From Serratia proteamaculans (GTDB lineage Bacteria; Pseudomonadota; Gammaproteobacteria; Enterobacterales; Enterobacteriaceae), in the NCBI RefSeq assembly GCF_008830365.1, contig NZ_WBKI01000005.1, forward strand, positions 239,400-303,399: a DNA stretch of 64,000 nucleotides, read 5' to 3'. The position numbers were made by a program, and so were the translations under genes. Shown piece after piece: positions 24,948 to 35,715 of this stretch (position 1 is the first letter of the stretch; each line of letters opens with the position of its first letter). The notes below the pieces were generated by a model that was given only the letters and a program-made list of their open reading frames with translations, made no database searches and was not told the origin of the DNA.

Positions 24948-26330
24948 ATGCCCTATCGCATCAAAGTCGCAATCGTCTATCTGCTCGGATTTTTTGTCGA
25001 TCTGATCAACATGTTTATCGCCAACGTCGCTTACCCGTCGATCGGTCATGCGTTGCAGGCTTCGGTCGGTGAACTGGCCTGGGTCAGCAACGGTTATATT
25101 CTCGGCCTGACGCTGGTGATCCCGCTCAGCGCCTGGCTGGCACAGCGCATCGGTGGACGGCGGGTATTCTTGCTGTCGCTGACGCTGTTTATGCTGGCAA
25201 CAACCGCGGCGGGCTATGCCGGCTCAATTGGCGAGTTGATTGGTTGGCGAGTGCTACAAGGTATGGGGGGCGGTTTGCTGATCCCGATCGGTCAAACGCT
25301 AACCTATCAACTGTATCGCAGCCACGAACGCGCCGGGCTTTCCGCCGCCATTATGCTGGTTGGCCTGCTGGCACCCGCGCTGTCACCGGCGCTGGGCGGA
25401 CTGATTGTTGACAGTCTTGACTGGCGCTGGGTGTTCTTCGCCAACCTGCCACTGGCAGCGCTGGCACTGTTGCTGGCCGCGCTGTGGTTGCGCCCTCAGG
25501 CAGCCGAGCTACAACGCAAGCCACTCGACGTTAACGGATTGTTCAGCGCCTGCACCGCTCTGACGCTGATCCTGCTGGGTCTGACCCGGCTGGGTGATGC
25601 CGATGGCCTGCTGCAGGGCGCTTTGCTGTTGGCCGCCGGGGCGCTGACGCTGGCTTATTACCTGCGGCGCAGCCTGTGCATCGCCCAACCGCTGCTGAAC
25701 CTGCGGCTGATGCAAGATCCGCTGCTGCGCACCTCTATGATGATTTACCAGTGTATTCCCGGCCTGTTTATCGGCGTCAGTCTGGTGGCCATGCTGTATT
25801 TGCAAAACCAATTGGGCATGCGCGCCGCACAGGTCGGCAGCCTGATGCTGCCCTGGTCGCTGGCCTCGTTTCTGGCCATCACCCTGACCGGCAAGAAATT
25901 CAATCGCCTTGGCCCGCGGCCGCTGTTTATCGTCGGTTGTCTGCTGCAGGGACTGGGGATTCTGACGCTGTCGCAGATTGCTCACGCCGGGGACTACGGA
26001 TTGCAGTTGACGGCCTTCGCCCTGATGGGCTTTGGCGGCAGCCTGTGCAGCAGCACAGCACAGAGCAGCGCTTTCCTGCAGATTGCCGATGAACAATTGG
26101 CGGACGCCAGTGCACTGTGGAATATCAATCGTCAGCTCAGCTTTTGCCTGGGTGTCGCCCTGCTCAGCCTGCTGTTAAATCTGCTGCTTGAGCATTTTTC
26201 GCCTGCTGCCGCCTACAAAATCTGTTTTTACCTGGCCGCCGCCAGCACGCTAGTGCCGCTGTTGCTGTGCCTGCGTATCGCTAACCGTGCCATCGTGCAC
26301 CGTCTCAACACTCAACAGGAAGCTCCATGA
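24948..26330 (+). CDS. MFS transporter, DHA2 (14-helix) family
   Basis: A 460-residue drug:proton antiporter-like protein. Features are the N-terminal motif FFVDLINMFIANVAYPSIGHAL (DHA2 motif D1-like), motif A WLAQRIGGRRVFLLSL, motif C-like GLLAPALSPALGGLIVDSLDWRWVFFANLP, and about fourteen hydrophobic segments. Length is typical. Substrate is unknown. It overlaps the next small gene by 4 bp (ATGA), so the two are translated together. The LysR gene is divergent. Confidence 0.88.
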   Translation: MPYRIKVAIVYLLGFFVDLINMFIANVAYPSIGHALQASVGELAWVSNGYILGLTLVIPLSAWLAQRIGGRRVFLLSLTLFMLATTAAGYAGSIGELIGWRVLQGMGGGLLIPIGQTLTYQLYRSHERAGLSAAIMLVGLLAPALSPALGGLIVDSLDWRWVFFANLPLAALALLLAALWLRPQAAELQRKPLDVNGLFSACTALTLILLGLTRLGDADGLLQGALLLAAGALTLAYYLRRSLCIAQPLLNLRLMQDPLLRTSMMIYQCIPGLFIGVSLVAMLYLQNQLGMRAAQVGSLMLPWSLASFLAITLTGKKFNRLGPRPLFIVGCLLQGLGILTLSQIAHAGDYGLQLTAFALMGFGGSLCSSTAQSSAFLQIADEQLADASALWNINRQLSFCLGVALLSLLLNLLLEHFSPAAAYKICFYLAAASTLVPLLLCLRIANRAIVHRLNTQQEAP

Positions 26331-26707
26331 ACCGATATTTTACCGAAGTGATCGACGCTCACGTCGCCATTGAAAACTGGCTGGAAAAAGGAATGGGGGA
26401 GGAAACAGCGCTGCTGGCGCGTTTTGATCCGGCCTTCAGCATGATCGCGCTGAACGGCAACCGACTGGATTTCACCGCACTGAGCGCCTTTTTCCATGCA
26501 CATCGCGCTGCTAAACCGGGGCTGGAAATTACTATAGAAGAGATGACGTTAGTGGCCGAGTGGCCAACGGGGGCGGTGGTTAGCTATCGTGAAAAGCAAA
26601 TGTTGCCTGGGCAGGCGGCAACGCTACGCAACTCCACAGTGGTGTTTGAGCAGGGTCAATCCGGGTTGGTCTGGCGGCACCTGCATGAAACCACGCTGGC
26701 ACAGTAA
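26327..26707 (+). CDS. Small SnoaL/DUF4440-like protein
   Basis: A 126-residue protein beginning MNRYFTEVIDAHVAIENWLEKG, with LARFDPAFSMIALNGNRLDFTALSAFFHAHR and the end VWRHLHETTL. The helix-then-curved-sheet pattern and length fit SnoaL-like / DUF4440 proteins of the NTF2 fold, often small enzymes or ligand-binding proteins. It shares an operon with the DHA2 exporter through an ATGA overlap, so it may handle the same compound. Function is inferred from fold only. Confidence 0.72.
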   Translation: MNRYFTEVIDAHVAIENWLEKGMGEETALLARFDPAFSMIALNGNRLDFTALSAFFHAHRAAKPGLEITIEEMTLVAEWPTGAVVSYREKQMLPGQAATLRNSTVVFEQGQSGLVWRHLHETTLAQ

Positions 26708-26809
26708 TCAGAGAAAACCGTCTGCCAGAAACAGCTCCCAGGCGACAATCAGCCCACACAGGGTAACGGCGCTGAAAATCACTTCGAACAGATAGCGATT
26801 GATCATCAT
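26708..26809 (-). CDS. ydgU: YdgU-like small membrane protein (33 aa)
   Basis: A 33-residue protein, too short for most gene finders. ATG 26809 (or 26806), stop TGA at 26708-26710. It has one transmembrane segment; its N-terminal part reads NRYLFEVIFSAVTLCGLIVAW and resembles E. coli YdgU as I remember it (RYxFE...LCxLI). In E. coli ydgU lies just after asr, as here: the asr terminator ends 10 bp before this start codon, so it is probably made by read-through of the asr message. Function is unknown. Confidence 0.6.
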   Translation of the reverse strand: MMINRYLFEVIFSAVTLCGLIVAWELFLADGFL

Positions 26810-26820
26810 GGGCTAGCCCT

Positions 26821-26854
26821 AAAAAGTAAACACCCGGCAAAACCGGGTGTTTAC
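26821..26854 (-). terminator. Terminator after asr
   Basis: On the minus strand, a 12 bp perfect stem GTAAACACCCGG / CCGGGTGTTTAC with a 5 nt loop is followed by five U's. It lies between asr and the ydgU-like gene. Confidence 0.88.
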
Positions 26855-26890
26855 ATAGCGTCTGGATGCGGAGGTACCCGCAGACTTCAC

Positions 26891-27322
26891 TTATTTAGCG
26901 GCTGGAGCTACTGCTTTTTTGGTAGCTTTGTGGTGTTTTTTAGCGGCCTGAGCTTTCTGCACTGGCGCTTTTTTGCTTACTTTGTGGTGAGTTTTAGCAG
27001 CCTGAGCTTTCTGGGCTGGGGCTTTTTTGCTCACTTTGTGGTGAGTTTTAGCAGCCTGAGCTTTCTGGGCTGGGGCTTTCTTGGTCGCTTTGTGGTGCTT
27101 TTTAGCGGCCTGAGCTTTCTGTGCTGGCGCTTTCTTGGTTGCCTTGTGGTGCGTCTTCTTATGATGAGTGGCTTTAGCAGGTGCCTTCTCAGCAGCAGCG
27201 GCTGGTGCAGCAGTAGTGGTTGCAGCCGGAGCAGCCGCCGCCGGAGCTACAGCATCAGCAGCGAAAGCAACAGAAGACAGACCCATGGTAGCAGCAACGA
27301 TCAGGGCTAATACTTTTTTCAT
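26891..27322 (-). CDS. asr: Acid shock protein Asr
   Basis: A 143-residue exported basic protein. The signal peptide is [21 protein letters not shown], then an alanine-rich spacer ([20 protein letters not shown]), then five tandem copies of a lysine/histidine-rich unit of about 18 residues ([18 protein letters not shown]). Asr is made on acid shock and may buffer protons in the periplasm. E. coli Asr has fewer units, so the repeat number varies. ATG 27322 follows GAGGAA. It has an RstA-type site about 100 bp upstream and its own terminator. Confidence 0.93.
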   Translation of the reverse strand: MKKVLALIVAATMGLSSVAFAADAVAPAAAAPAATTTAAPAAAAEKAPAKATHHKKTHHKATKKAPAQKAQAAKKHHKATKKAPAQKAQAAKTHHKVSKKAPAQKAQAAKTHHKVSKKAPVQKAQAAKKHHKATKKAVAPAAK

Positions 27323-27375
27323 CTTTAATTCCTCAGAGTGTTTTTTCAGTAAGCCCCGCTGGGCCGTTGAAGCAG

Positions 27376-27381
27376 ATATTA
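27376..27381 (-). promoter_or_regulatory. Putative asr -10 box
   Basis: On the minus strand TAATAT (27381 to 27376) lies about 43 bp downstream of the RstA-like site, a plausible -10 box; no clear -35 was seen. Confidence 0.4.
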
Positions 27382-27423
27382 GAGGAATCGCTGAGCCGCT
27401 TCCGTGAGTGATTGGTTTCGCCG

Positions 27424-27437
27424 AGTAACCAAATGTA
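27424..27437 (-). promoter_or_regulatory. RstA box upstream of asr
   Basis: On the minus strand the site reads TACATTTGGTTACT, matching the RstA consensus TACATNTNGTTACA at all fixed positions but the last. E. coli asr is activated by RstAB, so control by acid and phosphate-linked signals is likely conserved. Confidence 0.75.
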
Positions 27438-27502
27438 CAGTGGCCGTATGGCCGACGAACATGGCGTTTTTTCCGTGATCGCCAACACGTTTTAATAAAT
27501 GG

Positions 27503-27513
27503 TCTACACTTAA
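27503..27513 (+). promoter_or_regulatory. Sigma-S-type -10 element of the elaB-like gene
   Basis: TCTACACTTAA fits the sigma-S extended -10 (KCTAYACTTAA) exactly and lies 28 bp before the elaB-like ATG. E. coli elaB is RpoS-dependent, which agrees. Confidence 0.6.
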
Positions 27514-27540
27514 AAGACATGTGTCGAAACGGAGAATCGA

Positions 27541-27849
27541 ATGTTTAAGAGATCAGAAAAAGTAGAACGCGACATCGATCAAGACGTCACCCTGCTGGCG
27601 GATACGCTGGATGAGGTGCTACGCGAATCCGGTGACAAGACCAAAGAGGAACTCAAAGAGCTGCACAGCAAGGCAAAAGGCGTATTACGCGATGCCCGGG
27701 CACGCTTTAATGGTTCCAGCAGTCTGACACAGCACGCTCGCGATGCCGTCGAACAAGCCGACAGCTATGTGCGCGACAAACCTTGGCAGGGCGTAGGGAT
27801 CGGGGCCGCAGTTGGCATCGTCCTCGGCGTGCTGCTGGCCCGGCGTTAA
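27541..27849 (+). CDS. elaB: ElaB/YqjD/DUF883 family membrane-anchored protein
   Basis: A 102-residue ribosome-associated, inner-membrane-anchored protein. The N-terminus has [23 protein letters not shown], the middle is helical, and the C-terminus has the anchor [24 protein letters not shown], nearly the same as E. coli ElaB. ElaB/YqjD proteins tie ribosomes to the membrane in stationary phase. The sigma-S-like promoter element fits that. It is a single-gene unit between asr and the MocR gene. Confidence 0.88.
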   Translation: MFKRSEKVERDIDQDVTLLADTLDEVLRESGDKTKEELKELHSKAKGVLRDARARFNGSSSLTQHARDAVEQADSYVRDKPWQGVGIGAAVGIVLGVLLARR

Positions 27850-27888
27850 CACCCCTTGCAGTCATAAAGATAAAACAGATGTGCGTCT

Positions 27889-27910
27889 GGCCCGCGGGAA
27901 ACCGCGGGCC
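27889..27910. terminator. Hairpin between elaB-like gene and MocR gene
   Basis: A perfect 9 bp GC stem, GGCCCGCGG / CCGCGGGCC around GAAA, is followed by GTTTAATTT. It lies between the convergent elaB-like and MocR genes. Confidence 0.65.
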
Positions 27911-27912
27911 GT

Positions 27913-29343
27913 TTAATTTGTGCCTTTGATTAATCCAGCCAACCGGGCCACCGCTCGCTCCGTCTCCGCCTGCTGGGTAAAGTTGGCAAAGCCCATTAAC
28001 AGGCCCGAACCCGCCGGATCCGCAATGCACCAGTCGGATAGCGCCTGTATCGACAAGCCGCACTGCCAGGCCAGTTCAGCCAAAAGCCGATCCTGCCTTT
28101 CCCCCTTCAGCCGGGCCAATAACTGAATGCCACCGGCCTGTGACGCGACCGTCAAATGCTCCCCCAACTGCTGTTCCAGTGCCTGCGCCAACCATGCGCG
28201 CCGTTGGCGGTAAATGGGCCGCATCCGCTTCAAGTGGCGATAAAAATGCCCCTGATGAATAAAATCCGCCACGCTGGCCTGCAGCAACGGCGGACAACCG
28301 CAGCCACGCAGCCGACTGCTGTGGCCAAAGGCCTCTACCTGCCCGGCAGGCACCACCAGATAAGCCATGCGCAAGGCCGGGAACAGCGTTTTGCTGAAGG
28401 TACCGGCGTACAGTACCCGCCCCTGACGATCGAGACTTTTCAACGGCGGCAGCGGCCGACCGTGATAACGAACCTCGCTGTCATAGTCGTCTTCAAGGAT
28501 CCACGCCTGCTGCTGCTGCGCCCACTCCAGCAGCGCCATACGCCTTGCCAGACTGAGTGTGACCCCCAGCGGACTCTGATGGGTCGGCGTCAGCACCGCC
28601 ATACGTGCCAGGGGGGCGCTGGCCAAACCGGCGGCAATGTTCATGCCCTGCTCATCGACCGGCACCGCCACTGGCCGCATACCGGCGGCGCGAAACAGCG
28701 GCAGCGTGACCGGATAGCCCGGGTCCTCCAGCCATACCGCTTCCCCCGGCTGAAGCAAAGTGCCAATCACCAGATCCAGCAGTGCCTGATAACCGGCGCA
28801 GATAAACACCTGTTCCGGGCGGCAACTGATGCCGCGCGAAAGCTGCAAATAATTGGTGATTGCCGCACGCAGTTCGGGCAAGCCCTGAGTTGACGGATGT
28901 GCCATAGAGGCCAACGGGGCAGTGCGTAACTGGCGACCGACAATTCGCTGCCATTGCGCACGCGGAAATGCATCCAGCGCGGGTAGCCCCAGTTGAAACG
29001 GCGGCGTCGCCCCGTTCGGATGCAGCGGATTTGCCGTTACCGTCGGCAAAGGTTCCACTGCCAGCGCCGCACGCACCGGCAGGTTCTGCAACTGCGGCGA
29101 AACATAGGTCCCCGCCTGCCCCCGGCTTTGCAGAAAACCTTCGGCAACCAGCTGCGCGTAGGCACTTTCTACCGTGGCGCGTGCCACGCCCAAATCGCTC
29201 GCCAATCCACGAACCGAAGGCAAGCGGCTGCCCGCCGGCAGGGTTCCCTGCGCTATGGCGTCTTTGATCCGCAAATAAATCTGCCGGTACAAGGGATCGG
29301 CAAGCCGGCTGTCCAGCCGCAAGGAGGTAAGAAACTGACGCAT
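27913..29343 (-). CDS. MocR-type regulator (GntR helix plus PLP aminotransferase-like domain)
   Basis: A 476-residue two-domain regulator. The N-terminal GntR winged helix (about 10-75) is YRQIYLRIKDAIAQGTLPAGSRLPSVRGLASDLGVARATVESAYAQLVAEGFL. The rest is an aminotransferase-like domain with the PLP-binding lysine in AGTFSKTLFPALRMAYLVV and HPSTQGLPELRAAI and LEDDYDSEVRY. MocR proteins sense PLP-linked amino compounds. It is divergent from the AhpD-like gene, its probable target; two TTATGGCCC repeats lie in the shared region. The inducer is unknown. Confidence 0.92.
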   Translation of the reverse strand: MRQFLTSLRLDSRLADPLYRQIYLRIKDAIAQGTLPAGSRLPSVRGLASDLGVARATVESAYAQLVAEGFLQSRGQAGTYVSPQLQNLPVRAALAVEPLPTVTANPLHPNGATPPFQLGLPALDAFPRAQWQRIVGRQLRTAPLASMAHPSTQGLPELRAAITNYLQLSRGISCRPEQVFICAGYQALLDLVIGTLLQPGEAVWLEDPGYPVTLPLFRAAGMRPVAVPVDEQGMNIAAGLASAPLARMAVLTPTHQSPLGVTLSLARRMALLEWAQQQQAWILEDDYDSEVRYHGRPLPPLKSLDRQGRVLYAGTFSKTLFPALRMAYLVVPAGQVEAFGHSSRLRGCGCPPLLQASVADFIHQGHFYRHLKRMRPIYRQRRAWLAQALEQQLGEHLTVASQAGGIQLLARLKGERQDRLLAELAWQCGLSIQALSDWCIADPAGSGLLMGFANFTQQAETERAVARLAGLIKGTN

Positions 29344-29375
29344 TATGGCCCGGTTAAATAATCACTTTATGGCCC
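29343..29375. promoter_or_regulatory. Direct repeats TTATGGCCC, likely MocR operator
   Basis: TTATGGCCC occurs at 29343-29351 and again at 29367-29375, 24 bp apart. The first touches the MocR start codon. Widely spaced direct repeats are typical of MocR/PdxR binding sites. Confidence 0.55.
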
Positions 29376-29442
29376 TATAGCATAGTCCATATCACCGCTA
29401 AAGTAGCACCATGATTCTGCTATTCGCTAACCGAGGTTGACC

Positions 29443-29874
29443 ATGATTAAGCAACGTTTGAACTATTCCGAACTTTCACCGGCTCCGTACAAAAATATGG
29501 TGAACGCCTTGATGGCGCTGGAGAAAGGTGCGCTGGATAAAGAGACAATTGAACTGATGTTTATGCGTGTTTCGCAGATCAACGGCTGCGCCTACTGCCT
29601 TGATATGCACGGCAAAGCCCTGCGCGAAAGTGGCGTCAGCAGCGCCAAGCTGGATCAGCTTGCAGGCTGGCGCGTCAGCCATGCGTTCAGTGAGCGCGAG
29701 CGTGTGGCACTGGAATGGGCAGAGTCAGTCACCCTGATCGCCGCTACCGGCGCACCGGACAGCGCATTTGAAACACTGCAGGCGCACTTTAGCGATGCGG
29801 AAATTGCCGATTTGACCTTTGCCATTAGCATCATGAACGCCTTTAATCGCCTGGCCATCAGCATGCGTCAATGA
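29443..29874 (+). CDS. Carboxymuconolactone decarboxylase/AhpD-family protein
   Basis: A 143-residue all-helical protein with the redox pair in INGCAYCLDMHGKALRE (CxxC, then H four residues later), the AhpD-like active site that reduces peroxide via thiols. Family blocks are LMFMRVSQINGCAYCLDMH and ALEWAESVTLIA. It lies opposite a MocR regulator, a common pairing. ATG 29443 follows CCGAGG; TTG 29437 is an alternative. A terminator ends the unit. Confidence 0.9.
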   Translation: MIKQRLNYSELSPAPYKNMVNALMALEKGALDKETIELMFMRVSQINGCAYCLDMHGKALRESGVSSAKLDQLAGWRVSHAFSERERVALEWAESVTLIAATGAPDSAFETLQAHFSDAEIADLTFAISIMNAFNRLAISMRQ

Positions 29875-29887
29875 TTAAACCGCACTT

Positions 29888-29913
29888 CCCCTCTCGCTGC
29901 GAGAGGGGTTTTT
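29888..29913 (+). terminator. Terminator after the AhpD-like gene
   Basis: The stem CCCCTCTC / GAGAGGGG with loop GCTGC is followed by TTTTT. Confidence 0.88.
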
Positions 29914-29991
29914 CGTCACTAACTTCCCCGCAAAAAAAATTCTCCAGCATTTTTCCAGCGCCGCTGCGGCCTGCGAGCAAACCTCACAAAA

Positions 29992-30038
29992 ACACCATAT
30001 ATAGCGTGGTTGATAAATTAAATATCAACATATAGTAT
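29992..30038 (+). promoter_or_regulatory. Two NrdR boxes upstream of nrdHIEF
   Basis: ACACCATATATAGCGT (29992-30007) fits the NrdR consensus acaCwAtATaTwGtgt. A second, weaker copy TATCAACATATAGTAT lies at 30023-30038. They are 31 bp apart, about three helical turns, the usual NrdR spacing. Confidence 0.85.
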
Positions 30039-30155
30039 TTAATCCATCAACCGCAGGGAACATGTAGCGGTCGATAACGCCGTCAGAAACGCCGTTCAAT
30101 GCTCCGTTATCTGACCTGTCCGCCTTTCCTTCAGCCCATAAGGTGAATGCGAATC

Positions 30156-30392
30156 ATGAGCATTATTATTTACAGCAAACCGGACTGTGTCCAGTGCAAC
30201 GCCACCTATCGCGCCTTCGATAAACAAGGGATTGGTTATCAGGTGATTGACCTCACCCAGGATCAACAGGCGCTGAGCCATGTTAAATCCCTCGGCTATC
30301 AACAGGTTCCGGTGATTATCGCCGGAGACGATCACTGGTCCGGCTTCCGGCCAGACAAAATTGGCGCGCTGGCTCACGCCGTCGCGCCCTGA
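30156..30392 (+). CDS. nrdH: Glutaredoxin-like protein NrdH
   Basis: A 78-residue redox protein that reduces the class Ib ribonucleotide reductase. The active site is [15 protein letters not shown] (CVQC), and the C-terminus has the family's [21 protein letters not shown] 30156 follows ATAAGGTGA; an in-frame start at 30147 exists but adds only three residues. It is the first gene of nrdHIEF and lies behind two NrdR boxes. Confidence 0.95.
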   Translation: MSIIIYSKPDCVQCNATYRAFDKQGIGYQVIDLTQDQQALSHVKSLGYQQVPVIIAGDDHWSGFRPDKIGALAHAVAP

Positions 30393-30400
30393 GGTTGGCC

Positions 30401-30786
30401 ATGAACCCGCTGGTCTACTTCTCCAGCAGTTCGGAGAACACCCACAGGTTCGTTGAAAAGCTGGGCTTACCGGCGATGCGCATACCGATCGCCGGAGCCC
30501 GCAGCAAACTGCTGATGGAAAGTCCCTATATTTTGATCGTGCCCAGCTATGGTGGCGGCAGCGCCGTGGGAGCCGTGCCGATCCAGGTGATCCGCTTTCT
30601 CAACGATCCGCAGAATCGCGCTTTCCTGCGCGGCGTTATCGCCGCCGGGAATACCAATTTCGGCGCAGCGTACGGCATTGCCGGCGATATCATCGCCAAA
30701 AAATGCCAGGTGCCTTTTCTTTACCGTTTTGAGCTGCTCGGCACCACACAAGACGTTGCAAACGTTCGACAGGGAGTAACCGCATT

Positions 30787-30805
<19 letters not shown>
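30401..30805 (+). CDS. nrdI: Flavodoxin-like protein NrdI
   Basis: A 134-residue flavodoxin-like protein that helps assemble the manganese cofactor of NrdF. It begins [21 protein letters not shown] (FMN-binding loop), with [26 protein letters not shown] and [22 protein letters not shown] 30401 follows TGAGG; it lies 8 bp after nrdH and overlaps nrdE by 19 bp, so translation is coupled. Confidence 0.95.
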
Positions 30806-33911
<3,106 letters not shown>

Positions 33912-33922
33912 GGGTAATTATC

Positions 33923-33958
33923 GCGATATCGTCCTAATCCTAATGAGGACGGTATCGC
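33923..33958. terminator. Hairpin between nrdF and the toxin gene
   Basis: The 13 bp stem GCGATATCGTCCT / AGGACGGTATCGC has one G-U pair. It lies between convergent nrdF and toxin genes. No T run follows on the plus strand. Confidence 0.6.
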
Positions 33959-33962
33959 AACA

Positions 33963-34250
33963 TTAATAACCAAGCTCTTTCTGACTTCGGATCGCCAGAA
34001 TAAATGCCGTATCAATATCAGGAATGTATTTGTAAAGGGCCAAATACCCACGGGCTTGCTGACCAATGATCAACTCACGCTTTCCTGATCCAAGCGGCCG
34101 ACCAATTAGCGGATTATGTTCCAGTACTGCAATGGCCTGGATAATTTCCTCAATTCGACGCCCTGAATCTGTAACCTCATAATGTGCCAAATGGACGAGA
34201 ATACGCTCAATATCATCCTTGACCTCTGGCGCTAACTCGATCTTTGTCAT
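33963..34250 (-). CDS. RelE/ParE-family toxin
   Basis: A 95-residue toxin of the ParE/RelE superfamily. Features are IELAPEVKDDIERILVHLAHYEV, EIIQAIAVLEHNPLIGRPLGSGKRELIIGQQARGYLALYKY and the end FILAIRSQKELGY, as in ParE-like proteins that block gyrase or cut mRNA. Its start overlaps the antitoxin stop by one base (TGATG), the usual coupled layout. It lies between nrdF and core genes, so it is probably an acquired module. Confidence 0.88.
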   Translation of the reverse strand: MTKIELAPEVKDDIERILVHLAHYEVTDSGRRIEEIIQAIAVLEHNPLIGRPLGSGKRELIIGQQARGYLALYKYIPDIDTAFILAIRSQKELGY

Positions 34251-34537
34251 CAGCCCCCCAGCTTTTTAACAGAAGGTTTGGTTGCAGCAGTATCCCCCGC
34301 CACATAATTTTCCAGATAGCCACGCATATCACTCCAGGAAATGGTTTCCCCCGTAGCAACAATGTTGGCATAACGTTTTTCCGCTTCCTCTTCGAAATCA
34401 CGACGTAATTCTTCCTGCTGAGTTTTCTCAGCAATCGCCTGCAAAATAAAGTTGTGTGAAGTCACGCCTGCTTGCTCTGCTATGGCCGCGACTCGGGCTT
34501 TAAGTTCTTCTGGTATACGGATGGTGGTGGTCGGCAT
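34250..34537 (-). CDS. Ribbon-helix-helix antitoxin
   Basis: A 95-residue antitoxin. The N-terminal ribbon-helix-helix is TTTIRIPEELKARVAAIAEQAGVTSHNFILQAIAEKTQ, followed by an acidic helical tail that would bind the toxin. ATG 34537 is chosen; a longer start at 34546 adds three residues. It is the first gene of the pair, so it represses its own promoter in the usual way; two palindromes at 34568-34598 lie just upstream. Confidence 0.85.
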   Translation of the reverse strand: MPTTTIRIPEELKARVAAIAEQAGVTSHNFILQAIAEKTQQEELRRDFEEEAEKRYANIVATGETISWSDMRGYLENYVAGDTAATKPSVKKLGG

Positions 34538-34567
34538 AGTCAACAAACCTCGGTGCAGACAAAGCGA

Positions 34568-34598
34568 ATGTAGCTCAATTGTGCTACATCAATATTGA
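34568..34598. promoter_or_regulatory. Palindromic operators of the toxin-antitoxin module
   Basis: ATGTAGC-N8-GCTACAT (34568-34589) is a perfect inverted repeat about 30 bp before the antitoxin start, directly followed by the palindrome TCAATATTGA (34589-34598). They are likely binding sites for the RHH antitoxin. Confidence 0.6.
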
Positions 34599-34615
34599 TT
34601 ACTCAACAACATTGT

Positions 34616-34831
34616 TCATTTAATCGCCACAGAACGCTGCCGGATGCGTTGCCAGATGGCCCGTTTTTCCTGGTCATCGGCGCTCGACCAGGCAGCAATT
34701 TCATCCAACGTGCGCCAACAGCCACGGCACCAGGATTTTTCGGCGTCGATCTGGCAAACATTATTGCAGGGTGAACGGACGCTATCGTCAATCTGACTGC
34801 CCGTTTTCCTTCTTCTGCTGCGCCCTACCAT
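34616..34831 (-). CDS. DUF1289 protein (YdhL-like)
   Basis: A 71-residue protein with the DUF1289 cysteine pattern: SPCNNVCQIDAEKSWCRGCWRTLDEIAAW (CxxxC...CxxC), followed by WQRIRQR. The cysteines probably bind a metal. E. coli YdhL is the known member. Function is unknown. It lies between the toxin-antitoxin pair and the SDR gene. Confidence 0.88.
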   Translation of the reverse strand: MVGRSRRRKTGSQIDDSVRSPCNNVCQIDAEKSWCRGCWRTLDEIAAWSSADDQEKRAIWQRIRQRSVAIK

Positions 34832-34903
34832 TAAATGCTTCCTCGAGGTGGATTTCTCGCCACAGGATACCCGATCCTGCCGCGAAAAAACCGCCCGCCA
34901 GCA

Positions 34904-35644
34904 TCAGATGATGCCACCGTTGGCACGCAGGGTTTGGCCATTAATCCAGGTGCCGTCGGTACCGGCCAGGAATGACACTGCTGCGGCGATATCCTGCGGC
35001 TGGCCCAAACGCTCCAACGGTGCCATTTTCGCCAGTCGCTCGATTAGCTCAGGCGTTTTACCGTCCAGGAACAACCCGGTAGCGGTGGGCCCGGGTGCGA
35101 TGGCATTCACGGTGATATTACGACCGCGCAGCTCTTTCGCCAGCACGCTGGTCAGCGCCTCGACGGCGGCCTTGCTGGCGGCGTACATGCCGTAGCTCGG
35201 CTGCAACAGCCCGACCACACTGGAAGAAAAGTTGATGATACGGCCATTGTCACACAGGCGTTTTGCCGCTTCACGTAGGGTATTGAAGGTGCCCTTCAGA
35301 TTGATGCCGATCAACCGATCCACATCGGCATCGCTCATTTCTGCCACCGGGGCCAATGCAATCACCCCGGCGTTGTTCACCAAAATATCCACGCCGCCGA
35401 AAGCCTGTTCGGCACGGTCAAACAGTTGAGCCACCGCAGCAGCATCGCTGACGTCCGCTTTGGCGCTCAGCGCCCGGCCACCATTCTGCTCAATTTTGCG
35501 CACCAGTTGATCGGCCAATGCCTGGTTACCAGAATAGTTGACGATCACAGTAAAACCGTCGGCAGCCAGGCGTTCGGCGATGGCGGCACCGATGCCGCGT
35601 GATGCGCCGGTTACGATGGCAACTTGTTGTCTAGTGGTGTTCAT
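34904..35644 (-). CDS. SDR-family oxidoreductase
   Basis: A 246-residue short-chain dehydrogenase. The NAD(P) site is VAIVTGASRGIGAAIAERLA, then VDILVNNAGVIALAPVAEM, the catalytic serine in IINFSSSVVG and the YxxxK pair in SYGMYAASKAAVEALT. The end NAIAPGPTATGLF and INGQTLRANGGII are family features. Substrate is unknown. It is divergent from the LysR gene at 35768, probably its regulator. Confidence 0.92.
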   Translation of the reverse strand: MNTTRQQVAIVTGASRGIGAAIAERLAADGFTVIVNYSGNQALADQLVRKIEQNGGRALSAKADVSDAAAVAQLFDRAEQAFGGVDILVNNAGVIALAPVAEMSDADVDRLIGINLKGTFNTLREAAKRLCDNGRIINFSSSVVGLLQPSYGMYAASKAAVEALTSVLAKELRGRNITVNAIAPGPTATGLFLDGKTPELIERLAKMAPLERLGQPQDIAAAVSFLAGTDGTWINGQTLRANGGII

Positions 35645-35715
35645 CTGATCTCTCCTCGTCGACGATGCGCCGGCAGGCTTGCTGGCGTGGGATCATCATG
35701 TACCTTTCTCAATGG

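Noticed and set aside
26920..27190. Tandem repeats as a possible CRISPR or satellite
   Set aside because: They are in-frame coding repeats of the Asr protein.
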